DNA from: Thermosynechococcus sp. CL-1
GTDB lineage: Bacteria > Cyanobacteriota > Cyanobacteriia > Thermosynechococcales > Thermosynechococcaceae
Assembly (NCBI RefSeq): GCF_008386235.1
Contig: NZ_CP040671.1
Coordinates: 1,056,001-1,120,000, forward strand
Direction: 5' to 3'
DNA: 64,000 bases
Under the pieces are notes generated by a model. That model searched no databases. It saw only the letters and a program-made list of their open reading frames with translations, and had not been told where the DNA came from. The translations under genes and the position numbers were made by a program. This document shows positions 10,391 through 20,341 of this stretch, piece after piece (within the stretch, counting starts at the first letter, position 1; every line of letters begins with the position of its first letter).

Positions 10391-11094
10391 TTCTTGCTTA
10401 GTGAGAACTCTTTCGTAGGCCTTCAGCAGATAGTGGGGCTTGAGGGCAGGAACAGTATATGCTTTGGATCATGGCGAACCATCCGCCGCAACCGCTGGCC
10501 AAAAATTTTCAACTTGCCCCGCCAGCCCTGATGATCTTGCACCCGTGGCCTTTGGGAGGGCTTTCCTAACAAGCGCTGCTGCCAGTAGTCATCGTGGCCA
10601 ATGAGCAAAAATCGCCAGTAGAAGTGCCAGAGGCCATTGGGGGGAGCATGACTCGCACGGGCTTGGCGTTGACGCCAAATACACTCCCGAATCGCAGTTT
10701 CCCCAGCCAGCACTTGAATCTGTTCATTGGCTGTAAAGCTCATCACCATCCTTTGCAACCAACTGCGCTCATAGCAACAGTCCGAATCACAATACACAAT
10801 CACCTCACCCGTTGCTTTCTCCGCTGCCCACATTTTCACCTCGTAGTAGCCAAGCGCCTTGGGCACGGCACAAAACGTCAGCCAAGGGTAGGCCTCGGCC
10901 AGTTGCGCAAGATACGCTTGGGGAGCATCCCCTGTTTCCAAGAGCAGGACTTCATTGGCGGCAGTGGGGGGTAAATCCTGGCTAGCAAGGGACTGGAGGG
11001 CACAGTGGAGTCCAGCCATATCCGCATTTGCCAAGTTCTCAGTTTCCAAGATGATGGAGAAGGTGGGCAGAAGTGGCGTGGAGGACATAGACAT
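10391..11094 (-). pseudogene. family 2 glycosyltransferase, internally deleted and frameshifted at the 3' end
   Basis: The N-terminal half is a clear GT-A glycosyltransferase: FSIILETENLANADMAGL, ANEVLLLETGD, GYYEVKMWAAEKATGE and the DxD-type VYCDSDC. From memory of the family, GETAI should be followed by roughly 100 residues before the WRQRQARASHAPPNGLWHFY segment. Here they are nearly adjacent. After KHILFLP the reading frame stops at 10423, but another frame continues ALKPHYLLKAYERVLTKQEP. That looks like the family C-terminus after loss of a membrane segment. Two deletions therefore seem to have occurred. The open frame (start ATG 11094 or 11088) could still make a short protein, but probably an inactive one. 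Confidence 0.55.
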
Positions 11095-11221
11095 CTTGCA
11101 GAGGTAGCCGTTCTGTGGGTACAACTCCAGTGTTATTCTCCCAAGCGCCATAAATGAGCCGCCCAAACCGTAAAGAATTGCAACATGCGCCTTTGTCGGG
11201 TTAAGGGGCAGAAGAATTGCC

Positions 11222-11227
11222 TATAAT
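11222..11227 (+). promoter_or_regulatory. candidate -10 box of hemL
   Basis: A perfect TATAAT lies 35 bases upstream of the preferred hemL TTG start. No good -35 box is seen at 16-18 bases; TTGTCG lies slightly too far upstream. Confidence 0.4.
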
Positions 11228-11261
11228 ACTGTGAGCACGCCAATGCTTGAGGGAGTTGACG

Positions 11262-12560
11262 TTGACCACGACCGTTTTTCAAACCACAAAATCCCAAGAA
11301 ATTTTTGCCGCTGCCCAAAAACTCATGCCCGGTGGCGTCAGTTCACCCGTGCGTGCCTTCAAGTCCGTCGGCGGCCAGCCCATTGTCTTTGATCACGTCA
11401 AGGGTGCCCACATTTGGGATGTGGACGGCAACCAATACATTGACTATGTGGGGTCTTGGGGACCCGCGATCGTCGGCCATGCCCATCCCGAAGTCATTGA
11501 TGCTCTCCATACCGCCCTTGAAAAGGGAACCAGCTTTGGCGCCCCCTGCGTGCTTGAGAATATCTTGGCGGAAATGGTGATTGCCGCTGTCCCTAGTGTC
11601 GAGATGGTGCGCTTTGTGAATTCTGGCACCGAAGCCTGTATGGCAGTGCTGCGGCTCATGCGTGCCTATACCCAGCGGGAAAAGGTGATCAAGTTTGAAG
11701 GCTGCTACCACGGTCATGCCGATATGTTCTTGGTCAAAGCAGGGTCAGGAGTCGCTACATTGGGCTTACCCGATTCTCCCGGCGTGCCGAAAGCAACCAC
11801 CGCCGCCACATTAACCGCACCCTACAACGATCTCGAAGCGGTTAGTCGCCTCTTTGAACAGTATCCCAATGACATTGCGGGGGTGATCCTTGAACCTGTG
11901 GTCGGCAATGCTGGCTTTATTCCGCCAGATGCTGGCTTTCTCGAAGGGCTGCGGGAGCTGACGAAACAGTACGGTGCCCTCTTGGTCTTCGATGAAGTGA
12001 TGACTGGCTTTCGCATTGCCTATGGCGGTGCTCAGGAAAAATTTGGTGTGACACCAGACCTCACCACCCTCGGAAAAGTGATTGGCGGTGGCCTACCAGT
12101 GGGTGCCTATGGCGGTCGCGCTGACATTATGAAGATGGTGGCACCGGCAGGACCGGTGTATCAAGCGGGTACCCTCTCTGGGAATCCCTTGGCAATGACA
12201 GCGGGCATTAAAACCTTGGAAATTCTCAGCCGCCCCGGTAGCTATGACCAACTGGATCGGATCACAGGCAAGCTGATCCAAGGACTGTTAGAGGCCGCAC
12301 GGGAATTTGGCCATGAGGTGTGTGGTGGGCACATCAGTGGCATGTTTGGTCTCTTTTTCACCGCTGGTCCGGTGACGAACTATGAGCAAGCCAAGCAGTC
12401 CGATTTGAAAAAGTTTGCGGCCTTCCACCGGGGTATGTTGGAGCAGGGGATTTACCTTGCGCCATCCCAGTTTGAAGCGGGCTTTACTTCCCTTGCCCAT
12501 ACAGAGGCGGATATTGAGCGCACCATTGCGGCAGCGCGGACAGTGCTGAGTCAGCTTTGA
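11262..12560 (+). CDS. hemL: glutamate-1-semialdehyde 2,1-aminomutase
   Basis: This PLP enzyme makes 5-aminolevulinate from glutamate-1-semialdehyde in the C5 pathway to haem, chlorophyll and bilins. The N-terminus ([20 protein letters not shown]), [27 protein letters not shown] and the PLP-lysine region [18 protein letters not shown] are diagnostic. The frame opens at a TTG at 11247, but the TTG at 11262 gives the usual 432 residues and is preceded by GAGGGAG at suitable spacing, so it is preferred. The 3' end overlaps the convergent kinase-like gene by 10 bases. Confidence 0.95.
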   Translation: MTTTVFQTTKSQEIFAAAQKLMPGGVSSPVRAFKSVGGQPIVFDHVKGAHIWDVDGNQYIDYVGSWGPAIVGHAHPEVIDALHTALEKGTSFGAPCVLENILAEMVIAAVPSVEMVRFVNSGTEACMAVLRLMRAYTQREKVIKFEGCYHGHADMFLVKAGSGVATLGLPDSPGVPKATTAATLTAPYNDLEAVSRLFEQYPNDIAGVILEPVVGNAGFIPPDAGFLEGLRELTKQYGALLVFDEVMTGFRIAYGGAQEKFGVTPDLTTLGKVIGGGLPVGAYGGRADIMKMVAPAGPVYQAGTLSGNPLAMTAGIKTLEILSRPGSYDQLDRITGKLIQGLLEAAREFGHEVCGGHISGMFGLFFTAGPVTNYEQAKQSDLKKFAAFHRGMLEQGIYLAPSQFEAGFTSLAHTEADIERTIAAARTVLSQL

Positions 12561-14707
12561 GCTTTCACCGTCGCGGCAAGGAGCACCACATCCATTAAGT
12601 CCGCAAGGTTGAGGCAGGGAAAGACCATGACATCCCCCAATTGATGAATGGCTCGGCTGCTATCTTCGGCCAAGGTAATCATGGGGAGTTTTCGCAGTTT
12701 GGGATGATTCTCCAGATGGGCGACCGCGTCAGCGGGCAAATCCCAAATCAGAACATCGGGTTGCCAAATCTCCACCAAGAGATCGGCCTGTTCAAGGTCT
12801 TCTGCTTCGAGGAGCCGCAGGTGGGGCAGGCTAATGTCATGGAGGAGGCCGAGGCGGAGTACCGTTTGATTGAGGAGGGGACGCTCAAAAGTCGATTCTT
12901 CCACTGGAGCAACCAATCGCGGGAAACACCAGCGATCGAGGACATCAATCAGCAGGCTGGGATGACTACTCAAGGGCAGCCGTTGTACAAAACCGGTCAA
13001 GCCCAAGGGAGTGGCTTCATCGGAGAGGATGATCAACGGAACAGTGGCCGTGAAGGAGCTGGTGGCCAGACTTTCAACCACATCAGCCAGAATGAGACTA
13101 CTGGCGGGGCGGACGACAATGGCCGTGGGTTGCAGTTGCTCCAGCTTATCCAGCGCTTCAAGGGGATGGCGAGCGACCACATAGCCGTAGTGATTGCGCC
13201 GCAATGCGGAAGTCGTGTCCATGATCCACGTGGCATCATTACTCACCAAAAGGATCAATTGAGCCGTAGTGGGTAACTCAGGGGGAAGTTCCTCAGCAAA
13301 GGGCAGTAGCACTGTCCACTCACTGGAGTCGTCAGCTTGGGCAATAAAGGAAAGCTCACCATTGTGGAGACGACAGAGTTGGCGGGCGAGCATCAGCCCC
13401 ATGGTGACTTCGGCATAGTCCTCGAGGCATTCGTGCAGCAGGCGATCGTGATCCTTGAGGGGAATGCCATGTCCCTCTTCCCACAGTTGCAGCGCCAGCC
13501 AATTTTGCCAGCGACTCAAGCGCAGTCCATAGCGATCGCTGGGAAAGAGCATCAGCCACCCCAAGAGATGGGCAAGAATCTGCCGTAGCCGCAGAGCATC
13601 GCCGTAGAGGTACACATGGCTCAAGGGCTGATCAATGTGCCACTGCCACTGCCAACCTAGCGGGGTTAGATTGTAGAGATGCTCCGCCAACTCCTGCGAT
13701 CGCAACCACAAACCCGCCAATTCTACGGTTTCCCATTGCAATTCCAACTCTCGCCAAAGGGCACGGGTGTAGTCCTGCCACGCCTGAATGAGGCGATTCA
13801 TTTGCCAACCGCTACGCTGGATCAGGGCAAGGTAGTCCTGTTGCTCTGGTAGAGGGTGCTGCCACAAAAGTTGGGTGAGGCTGAGAATCGCCGTTAGGGG
13901 ATTTTTGAGTTCATGCCCCAAGCTCAGGAGGAGGCGCTTTTGCTGATGGAGGCGCAGTTGGTGCAAGCGGGTGGGGGTCGTCGGATCTGACTCCTGCCGC
14001 CGTTGGGCAAAAAATAACCAATAGCGATCGCTCGCCACCGCGACACCGCTTTCTGCCTTCTCCCAGTCCAACGACGTTAAATTCAAGGGAAACGAACACA
14101 CCTGCCAGAGCGATCGCCCGAAGGGCCCGCTACGCGATCGCGCCTCTAGTGCCTGACAATTCATGCCTTCAAATTTAGGCTGCACCAGTGGCAAGAAATC
14201 AGTTAAGTGTTCTGACCAAGCGCGATTTTGCCAAACGACTCTCCCTTGGGCGTTTTGAATTTGTACCGGCAAAGGCAATTCTTCAATCACCTCCAGCCAA
14301 GGCAAAGGGGGCTGGCACGCCCAGCGATAGAGCAAGCGTTGCTGATCCAGCAGTCCCAAAAAACAACCCTGTGCATCCACAACCGCAATATAGGCTGGCA
14401 TCTGGACTTGGCTGCGCAACCACCCCTGAAACTGCAATAGTGTCCACGTTGCGGGTACCACCATCACGGGCGATCGCCAAGAAGCCGTCACACTCCCCAC
14501 CGCCAAGTCGGCTAACGTCCCTTCCCGCTCCAAACTCAACGCCAACCGCCAGCCCTGCACCACTCCCAAGGGTTTTTGCCCCTCATCCACAATGACGATC
14601 GTCTCTGGGAGGGTTTCTTGCCAACGCTGGCACACCTCGCTGAGAGACAAACCTGCCCCCACCGTCATTGCAGGTTCAGTAAAGCTGGCTAGGGAGAGGG
14701 AATTCAT
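12551..14707 (-). CDS. CBS-PAS-histidine-kinase-like protein with two degenerate receiver-like domains
   Basis: This protein of about 718 residues begins with a CBS pair (residues ~1-125) and a PAS-like region (~135-235). A HisKA H-box follows, with [13 protein letters not shown] (His about residue 265). The ATPase region is poor: the N-box position reads [14 protein letters not shown] without the usual Asn, and the G1 box reads EEGHGIP in place of DxGxG. Two receiver-like folds follow (about 480-600 and 610-710). The first has VVRP where the phosphoacceptor Asp should sit. It may therefore be a sensor without normal kinase activity. Start: the ATG at 14707 has AAGGG upstream; the in-frame ATGs at 14740/14743 do not. 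It is transcribed divergently from kaiA. Confidence 0.8.
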   Translation of the reverse strand: MNSLSLASFTEPAMTVGAGLSLSEVCQRWQETLPETIVIVDEGQKPLGVVQGWRLALSLEREGTLADLAVGSVTASWRSPVMVVPATWTLLQFQGWLRSQVQMPAYIAVVDAQGCFLGLLDQQRLLYRWACQPPLPWLEVIEELPLPVQIQNAQGRVVWQNRAWSEHLTDFLPLVQPKFEGMNCQALEARSRSGPFGRSLWQVCSFPLNLTSLDWEKAESGVAVASDRYWLFFAQRRQESDPTTPTRLHQLRLHQQKRLLLSLGHELKNPLTAILSLTQLLWQHPLPEQQDYLALIQRSGWQMNRLIQAWQDYTRALWRELELQWETVELAGLWLRSQELAEHLYNLTPLGWQWQWHIDQPLSHVYLYGDALRLRQILAHLLGWLMLFPSDRYGLRLSRWQNWLALQLWEEGHGIPLKDHDRLLHECLEDYAEVTMGLMLARQLCRLHNGELSFIAQADDSSEWTVLLPFAEELPPELPTTAQLILLVSNDATWIMDTTSALRRNHYGYVVARHPLEALDKLEQLQPTAIVVRPASSLILADVVESLATSSFTATVPLIILSDEATPLGLTGFVQRLPLSSHPSLLIDVLDRWCFPRLVAPVEESTFERPLLNQTVLRLGLLHDISLPHLRLLEAEDLEQADLLVEIWQPDVLIWDLPADAVAHLENHPKLRKLPMITLAEDSSRAIHQLGDVMVFPCLNLADLMDVVLLAATVKAQS

Positions 14708-14883
14708 GGATACAGCCCTTTTTTGCAATGGGGGATACATCAAATAATGAAGTAGGATGCCGCTTTACACAGGCTTTGCCATTCTTGAGTGTGTTCTGTC
14801 CTTGTGAGCAGGGCTGTTGGTCCTAAGCTTGTAATGAAATGGCAACACTCCTCCAGAAAACACTGCCACCACCAGCGAGAAAG

Positions 14884-14899
14884 TGATAGGATGCTATCA
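14884..14899. promoter_or_regulatory. 6-bp perfect inverted repeat upstream of kaiA
   Basis: TGATAG-GATG-CTATCA lies 27-42 bases upstream of the kaiA GTG codon, in the 218-base divergent region with the kinase-like gene. It could be an operator or overlap the core promoter. It has no T-run, so it is not a terminator. Function is inferred only from position. Confidence 0.35.
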
Positions 14900-14925
14900 G
14901 ATGCAAACTCAAGTTCTGAAAGCAC

Positions 14926-15777
14926 GTGGCGCAGTCAACCGCACTAACAATCTGTGGCTTAGTTTACTCGCCCGCTATTGGCCAAGAATTAGTCCGTTTG
15001 CACAACTCCGACATCGATGAACTGGTTTACTTTTCCAACGAGAGAGAGTTTTGCAGCTATTTAGAGCAGCGGCGCAATAATGTCGCTTGTTTAATTTTAG
15101 AATGGGGAGAGGGTACGCCGCAAATCATTACCTATCTTCACCACAGCGCCACACTCCTGCCCGCGATCATTGTCTTTCCTGCCGGCACCTCACCCGTTCC
15201 GCCGGGGCCGCACTACCACATTGCTGAAATCATTCTTACCGCTGACAACCTCCACCAGCTCAACCACCAAATTGAGGAAGCCATTACGGGATTTGTCAAA
15301 CTCTGTCCGGGCTGTGCGGTGCCGCCCCATGTCATGTTTCGCATGCCAGCTCTGAAAGAAAGTAGTAATGTCGATCCGCAGCATCGTCTTTCCCAAAAAT
15401 TGAAGGAGCGGCTCGGCTACCTAGGGGTCTATTACAAGCGAGACACGGAATTTTTCTTCCGCCGTATGTCCACTGCCGATAAACGCAAGCTGCTGGACGA
15501 ATTGCGCTCAATTTATCGTACCATTATCCTTGAATACTTTAACACCGATGCCAAAGTTAATGAGCATATTGACGAGTTTGTTAGTAAAGCGTTCTTCGCG
15601 GATATTTCTGTTTCCCAAGTGCTAGAGATTCACGTCGAACTCATGGATAACTTTTCCAAGCAACTCAAACTCGAAGGTCGTAGTGAGGACATTTTGCTCG
15701 ATTATCGCCTGACCCTCATTGATGTCATTGCCCATCTGTGCGAAATGTACCGTCGCTCAATTCCGCGTGAGGTGTAG
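14926..15777 (+). CDS. kaiA: circadian clock protein KaiA
   Basis: KaiA stimulates KaiC autophosphorylation by binding and exposing the KaiC A-loops. The 283 residues comprise an N-terminal pseudo-receiver (about 1-135, reading [20 protein letters not shown] at the start), a linker, and the C-terminal four-helix KaiC-binding domain (about 175-283, with [14 protein letters not shown] and [20 protein letters not shown]). The sequence is essentially the T. elongatus KaiA known from structures. Translation begins at a GTG. KaiB follows after only 5 bases. Confidence 0.98.
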   Translation: MAQSTALTICGLVYSPAIGQELVRLHNSDIDELVYFSNEREFCSYLEQRRNNVACLILEWGEGTPQIITYLHHSATLLPAIIVFPAGTSPVPPGPHYHIAEIILTADNLHQLNHQIEEAITGFVKLCPGCAVPPHVMFRMPALKESSNVDPQHRLSQKLKERLGYLGVYYKRDTEFFFRRMSTADKRKLLDELRSIYRTIILEYFNTDAKVNEHIDEFVSKAFFADISVSQVLEIHVELMDNFSKQLKLEGRSEDILLDYRLTLIDVIAHLCEMYRRSIPREV

Positions 15778-15782
15778 TTTCT

Positions 15783-16109
15783 ATGGCCCCACTGCGGAAA
15801 ACCTACGTTCTCAAGCTCTATGTGGCTGGCAACACCGCCAACTCCGTGCGTGCCCTCAAGACCCTCAATAATATTCTTGAAAAGGAATTTAAGGGGGTTT
15901 ATGCCCTCAAAGTCATTGATGTCCTAAAAAATCCGCAACTAGCGGAGGAGGATAAAATTCTAGCAACTCCAACCCTTGCCAAAGTTTTGCCCCCACCGGT
16001 GCGCCGCATCATTGGTGATCTGTCCAACCGAGAGAAGGTGCTCATTGGCTTGGACTTGCTGTATGAAGAAATTGGCGAGCCAGCGGATGATGATCTCAGC
16101 TTGGAATAG
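15783..16109 (+). CDS. kaiB: circadian clock protein KaiB
   Basis: KaiB is the 108-residue metamorphic protein that binds phosphorylated KaiC at the CI ring, sequesters KaiA and competes for output kinases. Conserved [34 protein letters not shown] and the Gly89/Asp91 region (GLDLLYEE) are present. Tyr8, Gly89, Asp91 and Tyr94 all fall at the numbering used for the T. elongatus protein. ATG start, 5 bases after kaiA. The acidic tail ends DDDLSLE. A 76-base gap precedes kaiC. Confidence 0.98.
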   Translation: MAPLRKTYVLKLYVAGNTANSVRALKTLNNILEKEFKGVYALKVIDVLKNPQLAEEDKILATPTLAKVLPPPVRRIIGDLSNREKVLIGLDLLYEEIGEPADDDLSLE

Positions 16110-16185
16110 GCGCAGTGGTTAGAGTATCTCAGTTTAGAATAACCTTTTGGAATTTTTGGCAGCATACTGATCTAAAAAATCTTCT

Positions 16186-17742
16186 ATGACGAACCTACCT
16201 GAAAGTCAGTTCAGTACAACTGGGCAATCCCCTGCGGAAGTCAAGAAAATCCCAACAATGATTGAGGGATTTGACGACATCAGCCATGGGGGACTTCCCC
16301 AGGGACGCACCACCTTAGTCAGTGGCACCTCTGGCACAGGGAAGACCCTTTTTGCAGTTCAGTTTCTCTACAATGGCATTACGATTTTTAATGAGCCGGG
16401 TATATTTGTTACATTTGAAGAGTCTCCCCAAGACATTATTAAAAATGCCCTGAGCTTTGGCTGGAATCTGCAAAGCCTCATTGATCAAGGTAAGCTCTTT
16501 ATCCTCGATGCTTCCCCAGATCCCGATGGTCAGGAGGTGGCTGGGGATTTTGACTTATCTGCTCTGATTGAGCGCATTCAATACGCAATTCGCAAATACA
16601 AAGCGACACGCGTCTCAATTGATTCCGTAACAGCCGTTTTTCAGCAGTACGATGCCGCCTCGGTGGTACGGCGAGAAATTTTTCGCTTGGCGTTTCGTCT
16701 GAAGCAACTGGGCGTGACCACCATTATGACCACGGAGCGGGTAGATGAATATGGACCAGTGGCGCGTTTTGGGGTGGAAGAATTTGTCTCCGACAACGTG
16801 GTGATTTTGCGTAATGTGCTGGAGGGGGAACGGCGGCGGCGCACTGTAGAAATTCTCAAGCTGCGGGGCACCACCCACATGAAGGGGGAATATCCCTTTA
16901 CGATCAACAACGGCATCAATATCTTCCCCTTGGGAGCCATGCGTCTTACCCAGCGCTCCTCCAATGTGCGGGTGTCTTCGGGGGTCAAGACCCTCGACGA
17001 GATGTGTGGCGGCGGCTTCTTCAAGGATTCCATTATTTTGGCCACGGGGGCAACGGGTACGGGCAAGACCCTGTTGGTGAGCAAGTTCTTGGAGACAGGC
17101 TGCCAGCAGGGGGAACGAGCCTTGCTGTTTGCCTATGAAGAGTCAAGAGCGCAGTTGTCTCGCAATGCCTCCTCTTGGGGAATTGATTTTGAGGAGCTAG
17201 AACGGCGAGATCTGTTGCGGATTATTCGTGCCTACCCTGAGTCTGCGGGACTAGAGGATCACCTACAGATTATTAAATCCGAGATTGCTGACTTTAAGCC
17301 CTCACGGGTGGCCATTGACTCCCTTTCTGCTTTGGCGCGGGGGGTAAGCAACAATGCCTTCCGTCAGTTTGTGATTGGGGTTACTGGATTTGCTAAGCAG
17401 GAGGAGATCACCGGTTTTTTCACCAATACGACCGATCAGTTTATGGGCTCTAACTCCATTACCGAGTCCCATATTTCCACGATCACAGATACGATTTTGC
17501 TGCTGCAGTATGTGGAAATTCGCGGTGAAATGTCCCGGGCAATTAACGTCTTTAAGATGCGGGGTTCGTGGCACGACAAGGGCATTCGCGAGTATGTCAT
17601 CACAGAAAAGGGCGCCGAGATCCGCGATTCGTTCCGTAACTTTGAGGGGATTATCAGCGGTACCCCAACCCGTATTGCGGTGGATGAAAAAACAGAGTTG
17701 GCACGGATTGCCAAGGGAATGCAGGATCTAGAGAACCAGTAG
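16186..17742 (+). CDS. kaiC: circadian clock ATPase/kinase/phosphatase KaiC
   Basis: KaiC is the hexameric double-ring core oscillator. In the 518 residues, CI carries Walker A SGTSGTGKT (about 46-54) and the catalytic Glu pair in VTFEES (78-79). CII carries Walker A ATGATGTGKT and a second Glu pair (AYEES). The autophosphorylation sites are Ser431 and Thr432 in SHIST, confirmed by codon counting from the ATG. The C-terminal A-loop/tail ends MQDLENQ. It is intact and typical of cyanobacterial KaiC. NadK starts 4 bases after its stop codon. Confidence 0.99.
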   Translation: MTNLPESQFSTTGQSPAEVKKIPTMIEGFDDISHGGLPQGRTTLVSGTSGTGKTLFAVQFLYNGITIFNEPGIFVTFEESPQDIIKNALSFGWNLQSLIDQGKLFILDASPDPDGQEVAGDFDLSALIERIQYAIRKYKATRVSIDSVTAVFQQYDAASVVRREIFRLAFRLKQLGVTTIMTTERVDEYGPVARFGVEEFVSDNVVILRNVLEGERRRRTVEILKLRGTTHMKGEYPFTINNGINIFPLGAMRLTQRSSNVRVSSGVKTLDEMCGGGFFKDSIILATGATGTGKTLLVSKFLETGCQQGERALLFAYEESRAQLSRNASSWGIDFEELERRDLLRIIRAYPESAGLEDHLQIIKSEIADFKPSRVAIDSLSALARGVSNNAFRQFVIGVTGFAKQEEITGFFTNTTDQFMGSNSITESHISTITDTILLLQYVEIRGEMSRAINVFKMRGSWHDKGIREYVITEKGAEIRDSFRNFEGIISGTPTRIAVDEKTELARIAKGMQDLENQ

Positions 17743-17746
17743 CCCC

Positions 17747-18667
17747 ATGCAGCTCAACCAAGTCATTGTGGTGCACAAGGCCGGCGATCGCCAGAGCAAG
17801 GAATGGGCGGATCGCGCCTCCCGTCAATTGCAACAGCGTGGCGCCAATGTGCTTGTGGGGCCGAGTGGACCTAAGGACAACCCCTACCCCGTCTTTATGG
17901 CCTCGGTAACAGAGCCCATAGATCTGGCCATTGTTCTGGGGGGAGATGGCACTTCCTTGGCGGCGGCACGGCATCTGGCTGCGGCGGGGGTTCCGATTCT
18001 GGCGGTCAATGTGGGGGGGCATTTGGGGTTTTTGACGGAACCATTAGAGCTGTTTCGCGATATGGAGGCGGTTTGGGATCGCCTTGAGCGGGATGAGTAC
18101 GCCATGCAACAGCGAATGATGCTGCAAGCCCAAGTGTTTGAGGGATCAAAATTGCATCCTGAAGTGGTGGGCGATCGCTACTATGCTCTGAATGAAATGT
18201 GCATTAAGCCGGCATCTGCCGATCGCATGATCACCGCCATCCTCGAAATGGAAATTGATGGCGATGTGGTGGATCAGTACCAAGGGGATGGGTTGCTGGT
18301 GGCCACCCCCACCGGCTCCACCTGCTATACGGTCGCCGCCAATGGCCCCATTTTGCATCCGGGGATGGAAGCGCTTGTGGTGACGCCGATTTGCCCCTTG
18401 AGTCTTTCGAGTCGCCCCATTGTCTTGCCTGCACGCTCGTCAGTGAGCATTTGGCCGTTGGATGATCACAGCCTCAATACTAAACTGTGGATGGATGGCG
18501 TACTGGCCACCTCCATCTGGCCGGGACAGCGGGTACAGGTGACGATGGCCGATTGTCAGGCACGCTTTATCATCCTGCGGGATCACTACTCTTTCTATCA
18601 AACGCTACGGGAGAAGTTGGCTTGGGCAGGGGCACGCATTCCTTACCACAACAACCACCGCAATTAG
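17747..18667 (+). CDS. nadK: NAD kinase
   Basis: This 306-residue ATP-NAD kinase makes NADP from NAD. LAIVLGGDGTSLAAAR contains the GGDGT active-site motif. NVGGHLGFLTE, LNEMCIKP and GDGLLVATPTGSTCY are conserved ligand-binding segments. Its length is usual for bacterial NadK. The ATG lies 4 bases after kaiC, so it is very probably co-transcribed with the clock genes, which would put NADP supply under the same promoter. Confidence 0.95.
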   Translation: MQLNQVIVVHKAGDRQSKEWADRASRQLQQRGANVLVGPSGPKDNPYPVFMASVTEPIDLAIVLGGDGTSLAAARHLAAAGVPILAVNVGGHLGFLTEPLELFRDMEAVWDRLERDEYAMQQRMMLQAQVFEGSKLHPEVVGDRYYALNEMCIKPASADRMITAILEMEIDGDVVDQYQGDGLLVATPTGSTCYTVAANGPILHPGMEALVVTPICPLSLSSRPIVLPARSSVSIWPLDDHSLNTKLWMDGVLATSIWPGQRVQVTMADCQARFIILRDHYSFYQTLREKLAWAGARIPYHNNHRN

Positions 18668-18694
18668 ATCACAACCCCATGCTGGCAACGCATC

Positions 18695-18700
18695 TATAAT
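18695..18700 (+). promoter_or_regulatory. candidate -10 box of the HD-GYP gene
   Basis: A perfect TATAAT lies 27 bases before the ATG at 18728. No recognisable -35 box precedes it. Confidence 0.4.
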
Positions 18701-18727
18701 GGGCGCATTCCTCACGGGTCTTTTGCG

Positions 18728-20341
18728 ATGATTGTCAGTCCCCTTGAACGAGCGGTGCTTGGATCGAGTGCCGAAACGCTGGTCGATCAGCTTCTGGAAA
18801 TTGGCATTGCCCTTTCCGCGAGCCAATCCCTAGAGGAACTACTGCATCTCATTCTCACGAAAAGTCGCCAAATTACTGCTAGCGATGCCGGCACAATTTT
18901 TCTAGTTCAGGGCGAACGGGCAGTTCTGGAATTTAAGGCGGCTCAAAATGATAGTGTTGCTCTCCCTGAGCAGGTACAGGACACTACAGTCCCCCTCACC
19001 CCTGATAGCTTGGTGGGCTATGCCGCCCTCACGGGGGAATCCCTGAATATTCCCGATGTGTATGCCCTAGCGGGAAACGAGCTGTACCAATTCAATCGTT
19101 CTTTTGATGAAGCCCTGCGCTATCGAACCTGCTCGGTGCTGGTGGTACCAATGCAAAATGTCAGTGGTGAGGTGATTGGGGTGCTGCAGCTGATTAATCG
19201 CAAGCGATCGCCCGACACCCTGCTGACGCCAGAAACCACTGTGGCTCTCACCCAACCCTATAGCCCTTGGGAAGAACACATTGTGCGATCGCTGGCCAGT
19301 CAGGCCGCTGTGATTATTGAGCGCAACCATCTGCTGGAAAGTATTGAACAGCTCTTTGAGGGCTTTGTCACCGCCTCAGTACAAGCAATTGAGGTGCGGG
19401 ATCCCACCACGGCGGGACATTCGGAACGGGTGGCAGCACTGACAGTACGCTTAGCGGAGATCACCCATGCAACCTCAAGGGGGGTCTTTCGGGAAGTCTC
19501 CTTTAGCGATCGCCAACTGCAAGAGATTCGCTATGCAGCGCTGCTCCATGATTTTGGCAAGGTGGGTGTGCCGGAGGCTATTCTCAACAAGCAAAAGAAA
19601 CTCTACCCTGAACAATTGGAGGTGATTCGCCAACGGTTTGCCCTCGTGCGCCGCACCCTAGAAATGGAAACGGCTCAAGCCAAGGTGAACTATCTCCTGT
19701 GTCATCCCCACACGGTTCATAGCCCAGAACAGGCCTGTCACCACTGCGCCTTTTTGCGTCACTTCGATGAGGAACTCCGCCAACAACTGGTCACCCTCGA
19801 AGCCTATTGGCAGTTGCTCGAGCAGGCCAATGAGCCGCAAATTCTCGATCAAGAACCCCTTGCCCGCCTTCAGGAATTAACCCAGTTTTATTATCGCGGG
19901 ACTGATGGCGAACTCCATCCCCTGATTACGGCCAGCGAACTGGAACAACTCTTGGTGCGGCGAGGGAATCTTACCCAACAGGAGCGGCGGCTCATTGAGG
20001 CCCACGTCACCCATACCTACCAGTTTCTCTGCCGCATTCCTTGGACACCCCACCTAAAAAATGTGCCGATCATTGCCTATGGTCACCATGAGCGATTGAA
20101 TGGCAGTGGCTACCCGCGAGGTATTGGGGCGGCGGAGATTCCTTTGCAAACCCAGATGCTGGCGATCGCCGATATTTACGATGCCCTGACGGCCAAGGAT
20201 CGCCCCTACAAAAAGAGCCTACCCGTGGATGCGGCCCTAGAGATTCTGTGGCAGGAGGCCAAGGAATTTAAGATTAATCCCGATCTCGTTGAACTCTTTG
20301 AGCAACAGGAGGTCTTTCGGGTGCTGGGGCACCAGCGCTAG
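18728..20341 (+). CDS. GAF / HD-GYP domain protein (putative cyclic-di-nucleotide phosphodiesterase)
   Basis: The 537 residues comprise an N-terminal GAF domain (about 25-200, with GTIFLVQGERAVLEF and GVLQLINRK). An HD-GYP domain follows, with AGHSERVAAL, LLHDFGKVGVPE (about residue 275), YGHHERLNGSGYPRG (about 460) and DIYDALTAKDRPYK. These are the residues expected in a metal-dependent c-di-GMP phosphodiesterase. The HD and GYP parts are separated by roughly 185 residues, longer than in the minimal domain. The insert contains a Cys/His-rich stretch, CHPHTVHSPEQACHHC, that could bind metal. The end overlaps the convergent CPBP gene by 4 bases. Confidence 0.9.
   Translation: MIVSPLERAVLGSSAETLVDQLLEIGIALSASQSLEELLHLILTKSRQITASDAGTIFLVQGERAVLEFKAAQNDSVALPEQVQDTTVPLTPDSLVGYAALTGESLNIPDVYALAGNELYQFNRSFDEALRYRTCSVLVVPMQNVSGEVIGVLQLINRKRSPDTLLTPETTVALTQPYSPWEEHIVRSLASQAAVIIERNHLLESIEQLFEGFVTASVQAIEVRDPTTAGHSERVAALTVRLAEITHATSRGVFREVSFSDRQLQEIRYAALLHDFGKVGVPEAILNKQKKLYPEQLEVIRQRFALVRRTLEMETAQAKVNYLLCHPHTVHSPEQACHHCAFLRHFDEELRQQLVTLEAYWQLLEQANEPQILDQEPLARLQELTQFYYRGTDGELHPLITASELEQLLVRRGNLTQQERRLIEAHVTHTYQFLCRIPWTPHLKNVPIIAYGHHERLNGSGYPRGIGAAEIPLQTQMLAIADIYDALTAKDRPYKKSLPVDAALEILWQEAKEFKINPDLVELFEQQEVFRVLGHQR

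Noticed and set aside
12641..13276. 211-codon plus-strand open frame
   Set aside because: Antisense to the receiver-like part of the kinase-like gene, with Gly/Gln-rich meaningless composition.
15778..15782. Separate kaiBC promoter between kaiA and kaiB
   Set aside because: The gap is only 5 bases; any promoter would have to be inside kaiA, and none is obvious.
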